This document shows positions 8,826-17,737 of a stretch of DNA of 34,347 bases, piece after piece; the stretch's first letter is position 1; each line of letters begins with the position of its first letter. The translations under genes and the position numbers were made by a program. Below the pieces are notes generated by a model. The model saw only the letters and a program-made list of their open reading frames with translations, was not told the DNA's origin and did no database searches. Source of the DNA: Bacteroidales bacterium (GTDB taxonomy: Bacteria > Bacteroidota > Bacteroidia > Bacteroidales > PUMT01); contig SLKJ01000157.1 of NCBI GenBank assembly GCA_007134675.1, positions 1-34,347 on the forward strand, written 5' to 3'.

Positions 8826-9009
8826 TTATTGTATTTTGATTATACTACTTATTTTCAAAAAAAGCTGTTTTGAAATAAGGTTTTATTACCTGAAATTTCT
8901 GCCATTTATATTAACGTAAGATTGTACCTTTTTCTTTTCCGTAATATTAGTTTTATGTTTGTTGACAAAATTATAAAAAATAGATTAAAAATACGCATAA
9001 TTGCCTAAA

Positions 9010-10425
9010 ATGCTGAAAACTCACATTAGCAATATCTTAACCAGTCAACTCGGTCACCAGCCAACGCCAGGACAGGAATTACTGATAAAAATGATCCCTG
9101 AATTCCTGACTGGCGGCAATGGAAAAGAGATACTTCTTGTGAAGGGTTTTGCCGGAACAGGAAAAACTTCAATTCTGGGGGCGCTGGTAAAAACAATCCG
9201 GATATTAAAAAAAAACGTGGTTCTTCTTGCTCCCACCGGCAGGGCAGCCAAGGTTCTTGCCTCATTCTGCAACTACAACGCATATACAATTCATAAAAAG
9301 ATCTACCGGCAGAAATCTGCCTCCGAAGGCACTGGCAGGTTTGTGCTGGACAGGAACCTGCACTCCAACACCCTGTTTATAGTTGATGAAGCTTCAATGA
9401 TCTCGAACCAGTCATTTGAATCGGATATGTTCGGCAGCGGCAGGCTGCTGGATGATCTCATAAGCTATGTGGACAATGACAGGAATTGCGGACTGGTTCT
9501 GGTGGGTGACACTGCACAGCTTCCCCCGGTGGGAATTGATATCAGTCCGGCTCTTGATGCATCATATCTTAAGGGTTTCGGGCTTAATGTTTCAGAGGTG
9601 TTCCTGAGTGAGATCCTCCGCCAGGCTGAAGATTCGGGTATTCTTTTCAATGCAAACGGTATTCGCCACAGAATTACCGGTGACGTAAGCGGGCTGCCTC
9701 ATATCATTCTTAATGACTTTACCGATGTTGAAAGGGTGCATGGGGAGGATTTACTGGAAAAGATTACAGAATCGTATGATAAAAGCGGCACTGAAAACAC
9801 TATTGTGGTAACCCGTTCCAATAAGAAAGCCAACCAGTATAACCGGGGAATAAGGGAACGTATACTCTGCAGGGATGAAGAGCTGACAGCGGGTGATCTG
9901 ATGATGGTGGTAAAAAACAACTATTTCTGGTTGCCTGAAAACGAATTGACAGACTTTATTGCCAATGGTGATATAATTGAGATTATCCGCATACGGCGTT
10001 ACCAGGAGTTGTACGGATTCAGGTTTGCAGATGCTCTGGTCAGGTTCATTGACTACAGGGGTACCGAAATTGAGGTCAAGCTGCTTCTTGATACAATATC
10101 GTCTGAAACAGCCTCACTCAGCAGCCAGCAAAACAAGAACCTGTTCCAGGCGGTAATGGAAGATTATTCCGATATTACCAATAAACGCAAGAGAATGGAG
10201 AAGCTAAAGTCAAACCCATGGTTCAATGCACTACAGGTAAAATTCGCCTATGCGGTGACCTGTCACAAGGCCCAGGGCGGACAATGGAAAAATGTTTTCA
10301 TCGACCAGGGCTACATAACCGATGAGATGATAAACACAGAATATCTGCGATGGCTCTACACAGCTTTTACCAGGCCCACTGAGAAACTGTTCCTGGTCAA
10401 CTTCAGTGACCGGTTTTTTGAATAA
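9010..10425 (+). CDS. RecD-like superfamily 1 DNA helicase
   Basis: An ATP-driven DNA helicase of the RecD/Pif1-like group, 471 residues from ATG 9010; a TTG nine bases upstream is a less likely start. Walker A is GFAGTGKTS (46-54), followed by APTGRAA (74-80), motif II is IVDEAS (124-129), and motif III is GDTAQLPPVG (166-175). The C-terminal UvrD_C_2-type segment VTCHKAQGGQWKNVFID is complete, with the arginine of AFTRP near the end. There is no extra N-terminal HhH region, so it is the short form common in Bacteroidota, not the longer RecD2. It stands alone on the plus strand between two minus-strand units. A weak TACCTTTT box at 8925-8932 could be its -7 element. Confidence 0.9.
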   Translation: MLKTHISNILTSQLGHQPTPGQELLIKMIPEFLTGGNGKEILLVKGFAGTGKTSILGALVKTIRILKKNVVLLAPTGRAAKVLASFCNYNAYTIHKKIYRQKSASEGTGRFVLDRNLHSNTLFIVDEASMISNQSFESDMFGSGRLLDDLISYVDNDRNCGLVLVGDTAQLPPVGIDISPALDASYLKGFGLNVSEVFLSEILRQAEDSGILFNANGIRHRITGDVSGLPHIILNDFTDVERVHGEDLLEKITESYDKSGTENTIVVTRSNKKANQYNRGIRERILCRDEELTAGDLMMVVKNNYFWLPENELTDFIANGDIIEIIRIRRYQELYGFRFADALVRFIDYRGTEIEVKLLLDTISSETASLSSQQNKNLFQAVMEDYSDITNKRKRMEKLKSNPWFNALQVKFAYAVTCHKAQGGQWKNVFIDQGYITDEMINTEYLRWLYTAFTRPTEKLFLVNFSDRFFE

Positions 10426-10490
10426 TCCGATTTTTCCCCTTTCGGGGATTATGACGCGTATCAGTGATCAGTACCGGCTTCCACTTTTCG

Positions 10491-10907
10491 TTATTCACCG
10501 ATGATTTTTACCAGAAGACGCTTGCGCCTCTTGCCATCAAACTCTCCATAGAAAATCTGCTCCCAGGGACCGAAATCAAGCTTTCCACCTGTTATGGCAA
10601 CCACCACTTCGCGCCCCATAATGGTCCTTTTGAGATGAGCGTCTGCGTTATCTTCAAATCCATTGTGCCTGTATTGTGAATGCGGGTGCTCAGGAGCCAG
10701 CTTCTCGAGCCAGATCTCAAAGTCATGATGCAGGCCCGACTCGTCATCATTTATGAATACACTGCTTGTGATATGCATGGTATTACAAAGAAGAAGCCCC
10801 TCCTTTACACCACTGTCAGCAAGACACTTCTCAACTGCCGGGGTTATATTGATAAGCTCCCTCCGGCTTTTGGTCTCAAACCACATCTCTTTTCTGTAAC
10901 TCTTCAT
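10491..10907 (-). CDS. yjbQ: YjbQ/UPF0047 family protein (secondary thiamine-phosphate synthase type)
   Basis: A 138-residue protein of the YjbQ family. The conserved block is clear: [18 protein letters not shown] around 42-59, [13 protein letters not shown], the [15 protein letters not shown] segment, and [13 protein letters not shown] near the end. Some members have weak thiamine-phosphate synthase activity, but the physiological role is unsettled. It is the last gene of the nucleotide-sugar operon, 27 bases after the phosphohexomutase gene, with no obvious functional link, so it may only share a transcript. It faces the helicase gene tail to tail. Confidence 0.9.
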   Translation of the reverse strand: MKSYRKEMWFETKSRRELINITPAVEKCLADSGVKEGLLLCNTMHITSSVFINDDESGLHHDFEIWLEKLAPEHPHSQYRHNGFEDNADAHLKRTIMGREVVVAITGGKLDFGPWEQIFYGEFDGKRRKRLLVKIIGE

Positions 10908-10934
10908 AAGAAAAAAATTTAATCAGTATTTAAA

Positions 10935-12695
10935 TCAAACCCCGAGACTCTTAAGGATCTTTTCAGTTTTTTCTGCAAGCTGATCTCTGACAATCTCATA
11001 ATCCTCCTTTTTATCCAGTCTGCCACGTACGCCGATATAAAACTTGATCTTGGGTTCAGTGCCTGAAGGGCGGACTGATATGACTGATCCGTCTTTCAGA
11101 AAAAACTGCAGTACATTGGACTTTGGCAGGTCAATATCGTGCCGGAGCTGGCTGATGGAGTCAAAAGAATTCTGCCTGAGGTAATCATTGATAAGCATTA
11201 CCGGAGATCCGTCAAGCGTTTCCGGCGGTGAAGCCCTGAAACGGTCCATCATGGCTGTTATCTCGTCTGCTCCTGTCTTTCCTTTGCGGACTATAGAGGT
11301 GAGCGACTCCCTGTAAAAGCCAAATTCAATGTAAAGGTCGATCAGCATGTCAAACAAGGTTCTTCCCTGCTCCTTTGCCCAGGCAGCTGCCTCAGCTATG
11401 AGCGCACAGGATATGACGGCATCCTTGTCCCGCACAAAATCCCCGGCCAGGTAACCGTAACTCTCCTCAAACCCGGCAATAAAGGTTTTCTCTCCTTCAT
11501 ACCTCCTCATCAGTCCCCCAATAAACTTAAAGCCGGTAAGCACATCCAGGCATTCAACCTTATACTTTGCAGAAATGTCGGCAAGCAGCTCAGAAGTGAC
11601 AATAGTCTTGACAATATACTCTTTACCTGTCAGTCTTCCCGTTTCGGACCATCTTGTCAGGATATAATAAAGCAGCAATGAGGCTGTCTGGTTGCCGTTG
11701 AGCAGCACAAACTTTCCGTTATTGTCCTTTACGGCCACACCCACCCTGTCAGCGTCAGGATCAGTTCCCATAACCAGATCGGCATCGGTCTCCTCGGCTC
11801 GGGCTATTGCCATCTGAAGGGCTGCAGTTTCCTCAGGATTAGGAGATACCACGGTGGGGAAATTACCGTCGGTAATATCCTGTTCGGGCACATTGATAAT
11901 ATTCCTGAAACCGAATGCCTCAAGCCCCATGGGCACCAGCTTTACGGCCGTGCCATGGATCGGGGTGAACACGATCCTGAGATCTTTATGCTTTTCAACA
12001 ACGGCGGGAGATAATGACATCCCCTTCACCTTTTCAAGGTATAACCGGTCAGTCTCCTCTCCTATCATTCTGATCCTTTTCCGGTCGGCATCCCTCTTAA
12101 CCTGTTTCAGGCCTTTTATCTTCTTTACCTCATCCACAATGTTTGTATCGTGCGGTGCAATTATCTGTCCCCCATCCTCCCAGTAAACCTTGTAACCGTT
12201 GTACTCTTTGGGATTGTGGGAGGCGGTGATCACCAACCCGGACCGGCAGCCGTAATGCCTTATGGCAAACGATAACTCGGGAGTTGGTCGAAGGTCATCA
12301 AAAAGATATACATCTATGCCATTGGCAGTAAATATTTCTGCAGCGGTCTCTGCAAAAAGCCTGCTGTTATTGCGGCAATCATATGCTATGGCTACGCTGA
12401 TGGAATCGCTTTGTGCAAATTGTTTCAGGAGGTAATTGGAAAGCCCCTGGGTGGCCATGCTTACAGTATATATGTTCATCCTGTTTGTGCCGGCACCCAT
12501 GATACCCCTTAATCCGCCGGTACCAAATTCAAGATCTGTATAAAATGAATCTATCAGTTCATTTTCCGGCCCCCTGAGAAGCAGACCTACTTCATGCCTG
12601 GTTTTTTCGTCGTATTCAGGGCCGAGCCAGATTTCGGCCCGTTTCTTTACCGTCTCTAAAAGTTCCTTATCCATTGTGTCAAATTTTTTGTTCAT
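10935..12695 (-). CDS. phosphoglucomutase / phosphomannomutase (alpha-D-phosphohexomutase)
   Basis: It interconverts hexose 6- and 1-phosphates through a phosphoserine enzyme. All four active-site loops are present: TASHNP with phospho-Ser159 (157-162), Mg-binding DPDADR (312-317), sugar-recognition GFEESYGY (408-415), and the C-terminal phosphate-binding RPSGTEPK. The 586-residue length fits the larger PgmB-like/PGM2-like group common in Bacteroidota. Its start codon shares one base with the rfbD stop (TAATG at 12697-12693), so translation is probably coupled. Glucose-1-phosphate from this enzyme is the substrate of RfbA and of the missing GalU. Preference for glucose over mannose is likely but not proven. 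Confidence 0.93.
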   Translation of the reverse strand: MNKKFDTMDKELLETVKKRAEIWLGPEYDEKTRHEVGLLLRGPENELIDSFYTDLEFGTGGLRGIMGAGTNRMNIYTVSMATQGLSNYLLKQFAQSDSISVAIAYDCRNNSRLFAETAAEIFTANGIDVYLFDDLRPTPELSFAIRHYGCRSGLVITASHNPKEYNGYKVYWEDGGQIIAPHDTNIVDEVKKIKGLKQVKRDADRKRIRMIGEETDRLYLEKVKGMSLSPAVVEKHKDLRIVFTPIHGTAVKLVPMGLEAFGFRNIINVPEQDITDGNFPTVVSPNPEETAALQMAIARAEETDADLVMGTDPDADRVGVAVKDNNGKFVLLNGNQTASLLLYYILTRWSETGRLTGKEYIVKTIVTSELLADISAKYKVECLDVLTGFKFIGGLMRRYEGEKTFIAGFEESYGYLAGDFVRDKDAVISCALIAEAAAWAKEQGRTLFDMLIDLYIEFGFYRESLTSIVRKGKTGADEITAMMDRFRASPPETLDGSPVMLINDYLRQNSFDSISQLRHDIDLPKSNVLQFFLKDGSVISVRPSGTEPKIKFYIGVRGRLDKKEDYEIVRDQLAEKTEKILKSLGV

Positions 12696-13597
12696 TATTC
12701 ACTTTCAATATCAAGCTGATCTATGCAGCTTATCAGGCTGTCTTTCCAGTGTGGTATATCTATTGACAACCGGGACCTGATTTTTGTTTTATTAAGTACG
12801 CTGAAATGTGGCCTTGTGGCCGGAAGAGGGTACTGGCTTGTCTCTATGGGATTAATTCGGCAGACCCGGCCCGTAAGCCTGACTATCTCAAGGGCAAAGT
12901 CATACCAGCTGCACACGCCTTCATTGCTGTAATGAAACAACCCGCTGATATCAGTTTTTTTCCCCGAAAGGGAACTATCGGCCATTATAAGAAGCACACG
13001 GGCAAGCTCTCTTGCATAGGTAGGAGTTCCTACCTGGTCATATACCACATTAAGCTGATCCTTTCCGGCTGCCAGAGTATATATGGTGTTGAAAAAGTTC
13101 TTCCTGCCCGGTGAGTAGAGCCAGGAGGACCGCACCACCGTGCCGTTCCTGTAATTCAATACCGCTTTTTCTCCTTCATGCTTGGTTTTTCCGTAAACAG
13201 ACAGCGGACCGGCAGGGTCTTCCTCCCGGTAGGGGACAGGATTGGCGCCATCAAACACGTAATCAGTACTGACATGGATAATGGGTGTATTATTCACTGC
13301 GCAGGCCTCTACCAGCCATTCAACAGCGCGGGCATTGACAAGCATGGCCCTTTCCGGTTCAGACTCAGCTTTATCTACATTGGTATATGCCGCACAATTT
13401 ATAATGCAGTCGACCCTGTTACTTTGAAAAAAATTTTTAACCTGCTTCTCTATGGTAATATCCAGGTTGTCAGAATCTGTATAAAGAAACCTGTATCCTT
13501 TCCACTGATGTGTATAGGAAAGGCCCTGCAGCTCCTGGCCGAGCTGTCCCCGGGATCCGGTGATAAGGATATTCTGCATTGACTTGTCAGTGTTCAT
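12695..13597 (-). CDS. rfbD: dTDP-4-dehydrorhamnose reductase
   Basis: RfbD (RmlD) performs the last, NAD(P)H-dependent step to dTDP-L-rhamnose. It is a 300-residue short-chain dehydrogenase with the nucleotide loop TGSRGQLG (13-20), STDYVFDG (110-117), and the catalytic YGKTK (135-139, YxxxK). The C-terminal part includes the substrate-binding RPxxSVL-type segment (RPHFSVLN). A second ATG six codons in (13579) would put the cofactor loop closer to the N-terminus, as in most RmlD proteins, and could be the true start. It lies 26 bases after rfbC and overlaps the phosphohexomutase gene by one base. Confidence 0.95.
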   Translation of the reverse strand: MNTDKSMQNILITGSRGQLGQELQGLSYTHQWKGYRFLYTDSDNLDITIEKQVKNFFQSNRVDCIINCAAYTNVDKAESEPERAMLVNARAVEWLVEACAVNNTPIIHVSTDYVFDGANPVPYREEDPAGPLSVYGKTKHEGEKAVLNYRNGTVVRSSWLYSPGRKNFFNTIYTLAAGKDQLNVVYDQVGTPTYARELARVLLIMADSSLSGKKTDISGLFHYSNEGVCSWYDFALEIVRLTGRVCRINPIETSQYPLPATRPHFSVLNKTKIRSRLSIDIPHWKDSLISCIDQLDIESE

Positions 13598-13623
13598 TTT
13601 TTTATCTGATTTGGGCTTACCTG

Positions 13624-14211
13624 TTATTGTTCCTGAAAACCTTTTTTCTGGTCAGGTTTATAAATAAAATTGTTTTCGGCATCTTCAAGAAGTGGAGCTG
13701 CAATGTCTTTTTGGGAAACAATTGCCCGCGCCGGATCAATTCCCCAGTCTATCGCCAGTGCTTTATCCGAAAAGAGAATGCCCCGCTCTGATTCCGGATG
13801 ATAGAATTTGTCGCATTTGTAAAATACAGTTGAATAATCGCTTATAACCCTGAAGCCATGTGCAAGTCCACCAGGCACAAGGACCTGCAAGCGGTTTTCG
13901 GCCGAAATCTCAATGCCGTACCAGTTTCCGTATGCAGGGGAATTCTTCCTGATATCAACCACCACATCAAGTATTGCCCCTTCAAGTACCCTTAACAGCT
14001 TGCACTGTGCATGGGGTTCGAGCTGGTAATGCAGTCCCCTGATTACATCAAGGCGGGAACGCGACTCATTATCCTGTACAAACCTGATATCAATTCCTCG
14101 CTCTGCAAATAACCTCTCATTGTAACTTTCATAAAAATACCCCCGCTCATCTTCAAAAACTCTCGGCTCAAGTATCATTAAGCCCGGTATGTCTGTCTTT
14201 CTAATATTCAT
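13624..14211 (-). CDS. rfbC: dTDP-4-dehydrorhamnose 3,5-epimerase
   Basis: RfbC (RmlC) epimerises C3 and C5 of dTDP-4-keto-6-deoxyglucose. It is a 195-residue cupin with the usual layout: DERGYFYESY (21-30), IRGLHYQ with catalytic His61, K71 after it, the VPGGLAHGF motif (112-120), and Tyr131 in the VFYKCDKFY segment as the expected second catalytic residue. It begins 3 bases after the rfbA stop, so the two are clearly cotranscribed. Length and motifs are normal. Confidence 0.96.
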   Translation of the reverse strand: MNIRKTDIPGLMILEPRVFEDERGYFYESYNERLFAERGIDIRFVQDNESRSRLDVIRGLHYQLEPHAQCKLLRVLEGAILDVVVDIRKNSPAYGNWYGIEISAENRLQVLVPGGLAHGFRVISDYSTVFYKCDKFYHPESERGILFSDKALAIDWGIDPARAIVSQKDIAAPLLEDAENNFIYKPDQKKGFQEQ

Positions 14212-14214
14212 AAT

Positions 14215-15093
14215 CTAATCGTTTTCAGTCTCTCCGGCCACCATTAGCAGGTAATCACCATAACGACTGTTTTTAAGTAATTCAGCATTATACAACAGTT
14301 TATCCCTGTCAATAAATCCCTTAAGATAAGCTATCTCTTCAAGACAGGCAATTTTAAGGCCCTGCCTCTCCTCTATGGTATGAATGAAATTGGAGGCCTG
14401 AAGAAGACTTTCGTGGGTGCCGGTATCTAACCAGGCCATGCCCCTGCCCAGAAGTTTTACACTGAGTCGCGACTCTTCAAGGTAAAGACGGTTCAGATCG
14501 GTTATCTCAAGCTCCCCCCTGGCCGATGGCTTTATTAACCGGGCCTTTTCTACCACGTCATTTCCGTAAAAATAGAGTCCGGTGACTGCATAGTTTGATT
14601 TTGGCTTTTCCGGTTTTTCTTCAATGCTCAGAACTTCACCTTCATCATTAAATTCAACAACTCCGTAGCGGTTGGGATTTTTTACAAAGTAACCGAAAAT
14701 AACAGCACCGGTTGTAAGTCTGGCTGCATCAGCCAGAATAGGAGTAAGTCCCAAACCATAAAAAATGTTGTCTCCAAGGATAAGACATACCGGCTCATCA
14801 CCCACAAATTCCTCTCCTATCAGAAATGCCTGTGCCAGTCCTTCAGGAGCAGGCTGTTCTCTGTATGAGAACCGTATGCCCAGTCGGCTTCCGTCTCCCA
14901 GAAGATGTTCAAACAATGGCAGATCGGCAGGAGTGGATATGATCAATATCTCTTTTATCCCTGCAAGCATTAAGACGGAAATAGGATAGTAGATCATTGG
15001 TTTATCATAAACCGGAAGGATCTGTTTTGATATGCTGTGAGTTACCGGATGTAACCTCGTACCGGCACCGCCGGCAAGAACTATTCCTCTCAT
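14215..15093 (-). CDS. rfbA: glucose-1-phosphate thymidylyltransferase
   Basis: RfbA (RmlA) joins glucose-1-phosphate and dTTP to give dTDP-glucose. The N-terminal nucleotide signature [11 protein letters not shown] (8-18) is intact. [23 protein letters not shown] and [19 protein letters not shown] follow in the usual order. The 292-residue length is typical. In many genomes rfbB sits in the same cluster, but here the upstream neighbour is a UDP-glucuronate decarboxylase, not rfbB. An 85-base gap separates it from that gene. Confidence 0.97.
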   Translation of the reverse strand: MRGIVLAGGAGTRLHPVTHSISKQILPVYDKPMIYYPISVLMLAGIKEILIISTPADLPLFEHLLGDGSRLGIRFSYREQPAPEGLAQAFLIGEEFVGDEPVCLILGDNIFYGLGLTPILADAARLTTGAVIFGYFVKNPNRYGVVEFNDEGEVLSIEEKPEKPKSNYAVTGLYFYGNDVVEKARLIKPSARGELEITDLNRLYLEESRLSVKLLGRGMAWLDTGTHESLLQASNFIHTIEERQGLKIACLEEIAYLKGFIDRDKLLYNAELLKNSRYGDYLLMVAGETEND

Positions 15094-15178
15094 AAATGTG
15101 GTTATTGGTTTTTATATGCACTCGTTGAATTCAATTGCTGCGGTAGTTTTTTGGCGACAATCAGTCAGTGGTTCAGCT

Positions 15179-16114
15179 TTATAACTGTTCTTTGAAATAT
15201 CTGATAGTCCGTTCCAGTCCCTCATCCAATCCGATTGATGACTCCCAGCCACCAAGAACTTTTTTTGCCAGTGTGACATCGGGGTTTCTTTTTACCGGAT
15301 CATCCCCTCTGGCGGTCTGGAAAACTATCCCTGAAGCCGTTCCGGTCATATCAATTATCTTTTCTGCCAGCGAAAGAACTGACAACTCATCAGGATTACC
15401 AATATTGACCGGTCCGGTGAACTCCTCCGGTGTATCCATTGTCCTGACCAGTGCCTCAACCAGATCAGTTACGTACTGGAAACATCGTGTCTGAGATCCA
15501 TCGCCATTAACGGTAATATCTTCTCCTCTGAGAGCCTGAATAATAAAATTAGACACCACCCTTCCATCATCCAGTTGCATGCGGGGACCGTAAGTGTTGA
15601 ATATTCTGGCAATTTTAATTCTTACATTGTTCTGTATATGGTAATCCATAAACAGGGTTTCTGCACACCTTTTACCTTCATCGTAGCAGGAGCGTTCGCC
15701 CACGGGATTGACATGACCCCAGTATTCTTCGTTCTGCGGGTGGATCTGGGGACTGCCGTATACTTCGCTGGTGGAAGCCTGTAATATTTTTGCCCTTTTC
15801 CTTTTGGCAAGGCCAAGCATATTAATGGCTCCCATAACGGAAGTTTTGACCGTCTTTATGGGATTGTGCTGATAGTGTACCGGAGAGGCGGGACATGCAA
15901 GGTTATATATCTCATCAATCTCACTGTAAAAGGGCATGATGATATCATGCCTTACCATTTCAAACCAGGGATTGTTAAGCAGATGTACTATATTTTTTTT
16001 TGAGCCCGTATAATAATTATCGAGGCAGATAACCTCATTTCCGTCTCTGAGAAGCCTCTCACAAAGATGTGAGCCTATAAATCCTGCTCCTCCGGTTACC
16101 AGTATACGTTTCAT
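15179..16114 (-). CDS. UDP-glucuronate decarboxylase (UDP-xylose synthase)
   Basis: An extended short-chain dehydrogenase, 311 residues, that oxidises and decarboxylates UDP-glucuronate to UDP-xylose. The cofactor loop is GGAGFIG (8-14). The UXS-type segment [20 protein letters not shown] (55-74) and CPASPVHYQ separate it from dTDP-glucose dehydratases. Catalytic residues expected in the family are visible: E117 in STSEVYG, Y144 and K148 in CYDEGK. It follows ugd after 39 bases, which makes its substrate, a strong context argument. It should not be taken for rfbB. Confidence 0.93.
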   Translation of the reverse strand: MKRILVTGGAGFIGSHLCERLLRDGNEVICLDNYYTGSKKNIVHLLNNPWFEMVRHDIIMPFYSEIDEIYNLACPASPVHYQHNPIKTVKTSVMGAINMLGLAKRKRAKILQASTSEVYGSPQIHPQNEEYWGHVNPVGERSCYDEGKRCAETLFMDYHIQNNVRIKIARIFNTYGPRMQLDDGRVVSNFIIQALRGEDITVNGDGSQTRCFQYVTDLVEALVRTMDTPEEFTGPVNIGNPDELSVLSLAEKIIDMTGTASGIVFQTARGDDPVKRNPDVTLAKKVLGGWESSIGLDEGLERTIRYFKEQL

Positions 16115-16153
16115 TCAATATTTATTGGTTGGATTATCAGAAGTACAGCGGGA

Positions 16154-17482
16154 CTATGTCTTAACCGGCATCCTGCCGATACCGTAATATTTAAAGCCAA
16201 ATTCATGCATTTCAGATGGTTCATATAGATTACGCCCGTCAAAAACCAGCCTGTTTTTCATAAGTTTGCCAAGAACCTTATAATTGAGAGTCCTGAAATC
16301 ATTCCATTCGGTGACAAGCAGCAGGGCATCAGCATCTACAAGTGCATCATACTGATCACTGGCATATTCTATATTGTCTCCCAGTTTTCTACGGGCCTCA
16401 TCAATGGCAACCGGATCGTATGCTATAACATCCGCCCCTGCCCCGAGAAGCTTATTTATAATGACCAGAACGGGCGCCTCCCTCATATCATCGGTTTTAG
16501 GTTTAAAAGACAAGCCCCAGATTGCAAATCGTTTTCCCTTTATATCACCTTTGAAATGATCCATTATTTTGTTGAAAAGCACCTCCTTCTGCCTGTTGTT
16601 GACATGCTCCACTGATTTAAGTATATCCAGTGAATAGCTGTTTTCATCTGCTGTTTTAATCAGTGCCTTGACATCCTTGGGAAAACAGGAACCACCATAT
16701 CCGATACCAGCATAAATGAACTTGCTTCCTATGCGGCTGTCACTGCCTATGCCTCTTCTTACCGAATTGATGTCGGCACCGACAATCTCGCATAAATTGG
16801 CTATTTCGTTCATGAAACTGATGCGTGTTGCAAGCATCGAATTGGCTGCATATTTGGTAAGCTCTGCTGATGGAATATCCATGAAGATTATAGGGTGGTT
16901 ATTAAGGACAAAGGGTTTGTAAAGCCGCCGCATAATCTTTTCTGCCTTCTGTGATTCGGTGCCAACAATTATTCTTTCAGGCTTCAGGAAATCTTCAAGT
17001 GCACTTCCCTCTTTCAGGAACTCAGGGTTGGAAGCAACATCGAAAGGTATGCTTGTCCCTCTTTTTTTCTGTTCTTCAAGGATTACCTCCTTGACCTTTT
17101 CAGATGTTCCTATCGGTACAGTGCTTTTGGTAACAACCACCATATAATGATCCATATTGCGTCCTACTTCCCGGGCAACTTCAAGCACATAGCTAAGATC
17201 TGCGCTGCCATCTTCATCGGGAGGAGTTCCAACAGCTATGAAAACCGCATCTGTATCATCAAGGTGGTCCTTCAGGCTTGTTGAAAAAACCAGCCGCCCT
17301 TTTTCCAGGTTTCTCACAACCATATCTTCCAGTCCCGGTTCATATATAGGGATCACTCCCTTTTTAAGCTTATCGATCTTCTGCTGATCAACATCTATGC
17401 ATGAAACATCCACACCAGTTTCAGCAAAGCAGGTCCCGGATACCAAACCAACGTATCCGCTTCCAACCATAGCAATCTTCAT
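16154..17482 (-). CDS. ugd: UDP-glucose 6-dehydrogenase
   Basis: It oxidises UDP-glucose twice to UDP-glucuronate using NAD+. The 442 residues show the NAD loop GSGYVG (7-12), VGTPPDEDG (84-92), STVPIGT (120-126), and the catalytic GYGGSCFPKD with Cys266. The C-terminal UDP-binding domain carries WGLSFKPKTDDMREAP. It is the first gene of the seven-gene minus-strand operon, immediately followed by the decarboxylase that consumes its product. A direct repeat of an 11-base unit begins 17 bases upstream of its start codon, between it and rpsA. Confidence 0.95.
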   Translation of the reverse strand: MKIAMVGSGYVGLVSGTCFAETGVDVSCIDVDQQKIDKLKKGVIPIYEPGLEDMVVRNLEKGRLVFSTSLKDHLDDTDAVFIAVGTPPDEDGSADLSYVLEVAREVGRNMDHYMVVVTKSTVPIGTSEKVKEVILEEQKKRGTSIPFDVASNPEFLKEGSALEDFLKPERIIVGTESQKAEKIMRRLYKPFVLNNHPIIFMDIPSAELTKYAANSMLATRISFMNEIANLCEIVGADINSVRRGIGSDSRIGSKFIYAGIGYGGSCFPKDVKALIKTADENSYSLDILKSVEHVNNRQKEVLFNKIMDHFKGDIKGKRFAIWGLSFKPKTDDMREAPVLVIINKLLGAGADVIAYDPVAIDEARRKLGDNIEYASDQYDALVDADALLLVTEWNDFRTLNYKVLGKLMKNRLVFDGRNLYEPSEMHEFGFKYYGIGRMPVKT

Positions 17483-17498
17483 CCTTTTTTAAATTATA

Positions 17499-17551
17499 GT
17501 TGATAATAAGTTGATAATAAGTTGATAATAAGTTGATAATAAGTTGATAAT
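17499..17551. repeat. 11-bp tandem repeat upstream of ugd
   Basis: Four perfect copies of GTTGATAATAA (starts 17499, 17510, 17521, 17532) and a partial fifth from 17543. The array starts 17 bases upstream of the ugd start codon, in the intergenic region between divergent ugd and rpsA. On the minus strand the unit reads TTATTATCAAC. Copy number could vary by slippage and change the ugd leader or promoter spacing. No promoter pair is evident inside it. Confidence 0.9.
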
Positions 17552-17663
17552 TGGCTGCTTTTTGTATAAAACAGGGCTAAATTACTAATTTTATGAAGCA
17601 TAAAAAAATTGCGCTTTAATAATTAATTTATTATTATGTTCGTTATTTTCAACAATTTTTATT

Positions 17664-17671
17664 TAATTTTG
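17664..17671 (+). promoter_or_regulatory. probable -7 element of the rpsA promoter
   Basis: TAATTTTG matches TAnnTTTG exactly. A degenerate -33 (TTCG, 17639-17642) lies 21 bases upstream, slightly outside the preferred spacing. Transcription would begin near 17678, leaving a 60-base leader before rpsA. Confidence 0.4.
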
Positions 17672-17737
17672 CGTTTCCCGATTATGTTCTAAATATAATG
17701 TCTAACTTATTAATTTTAAAAATTTTGCGTTAATATT

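Noticed and set aside
10436-10447. CCCC-TTTC-GGGG hairpin between the helicase and yjbQ genes as terminator
   Set aside because: Stem is only 4 bp and no T-run follows on either strand.
15179-16114. rfbB (dTDP-glucose 4,6-dehydratase)
   Set aside because: Length 311 and segments such as [19 protein letters not shown] identify a UDP-glucuronate decarboxylase.
17499-17737. Replication origin suggested by AT-rich sequence and iterons
   Set aside because: No true TTATNCACA boxes and no dnaA, dnaN or other origin neighbours; kept only as a repeat finding.
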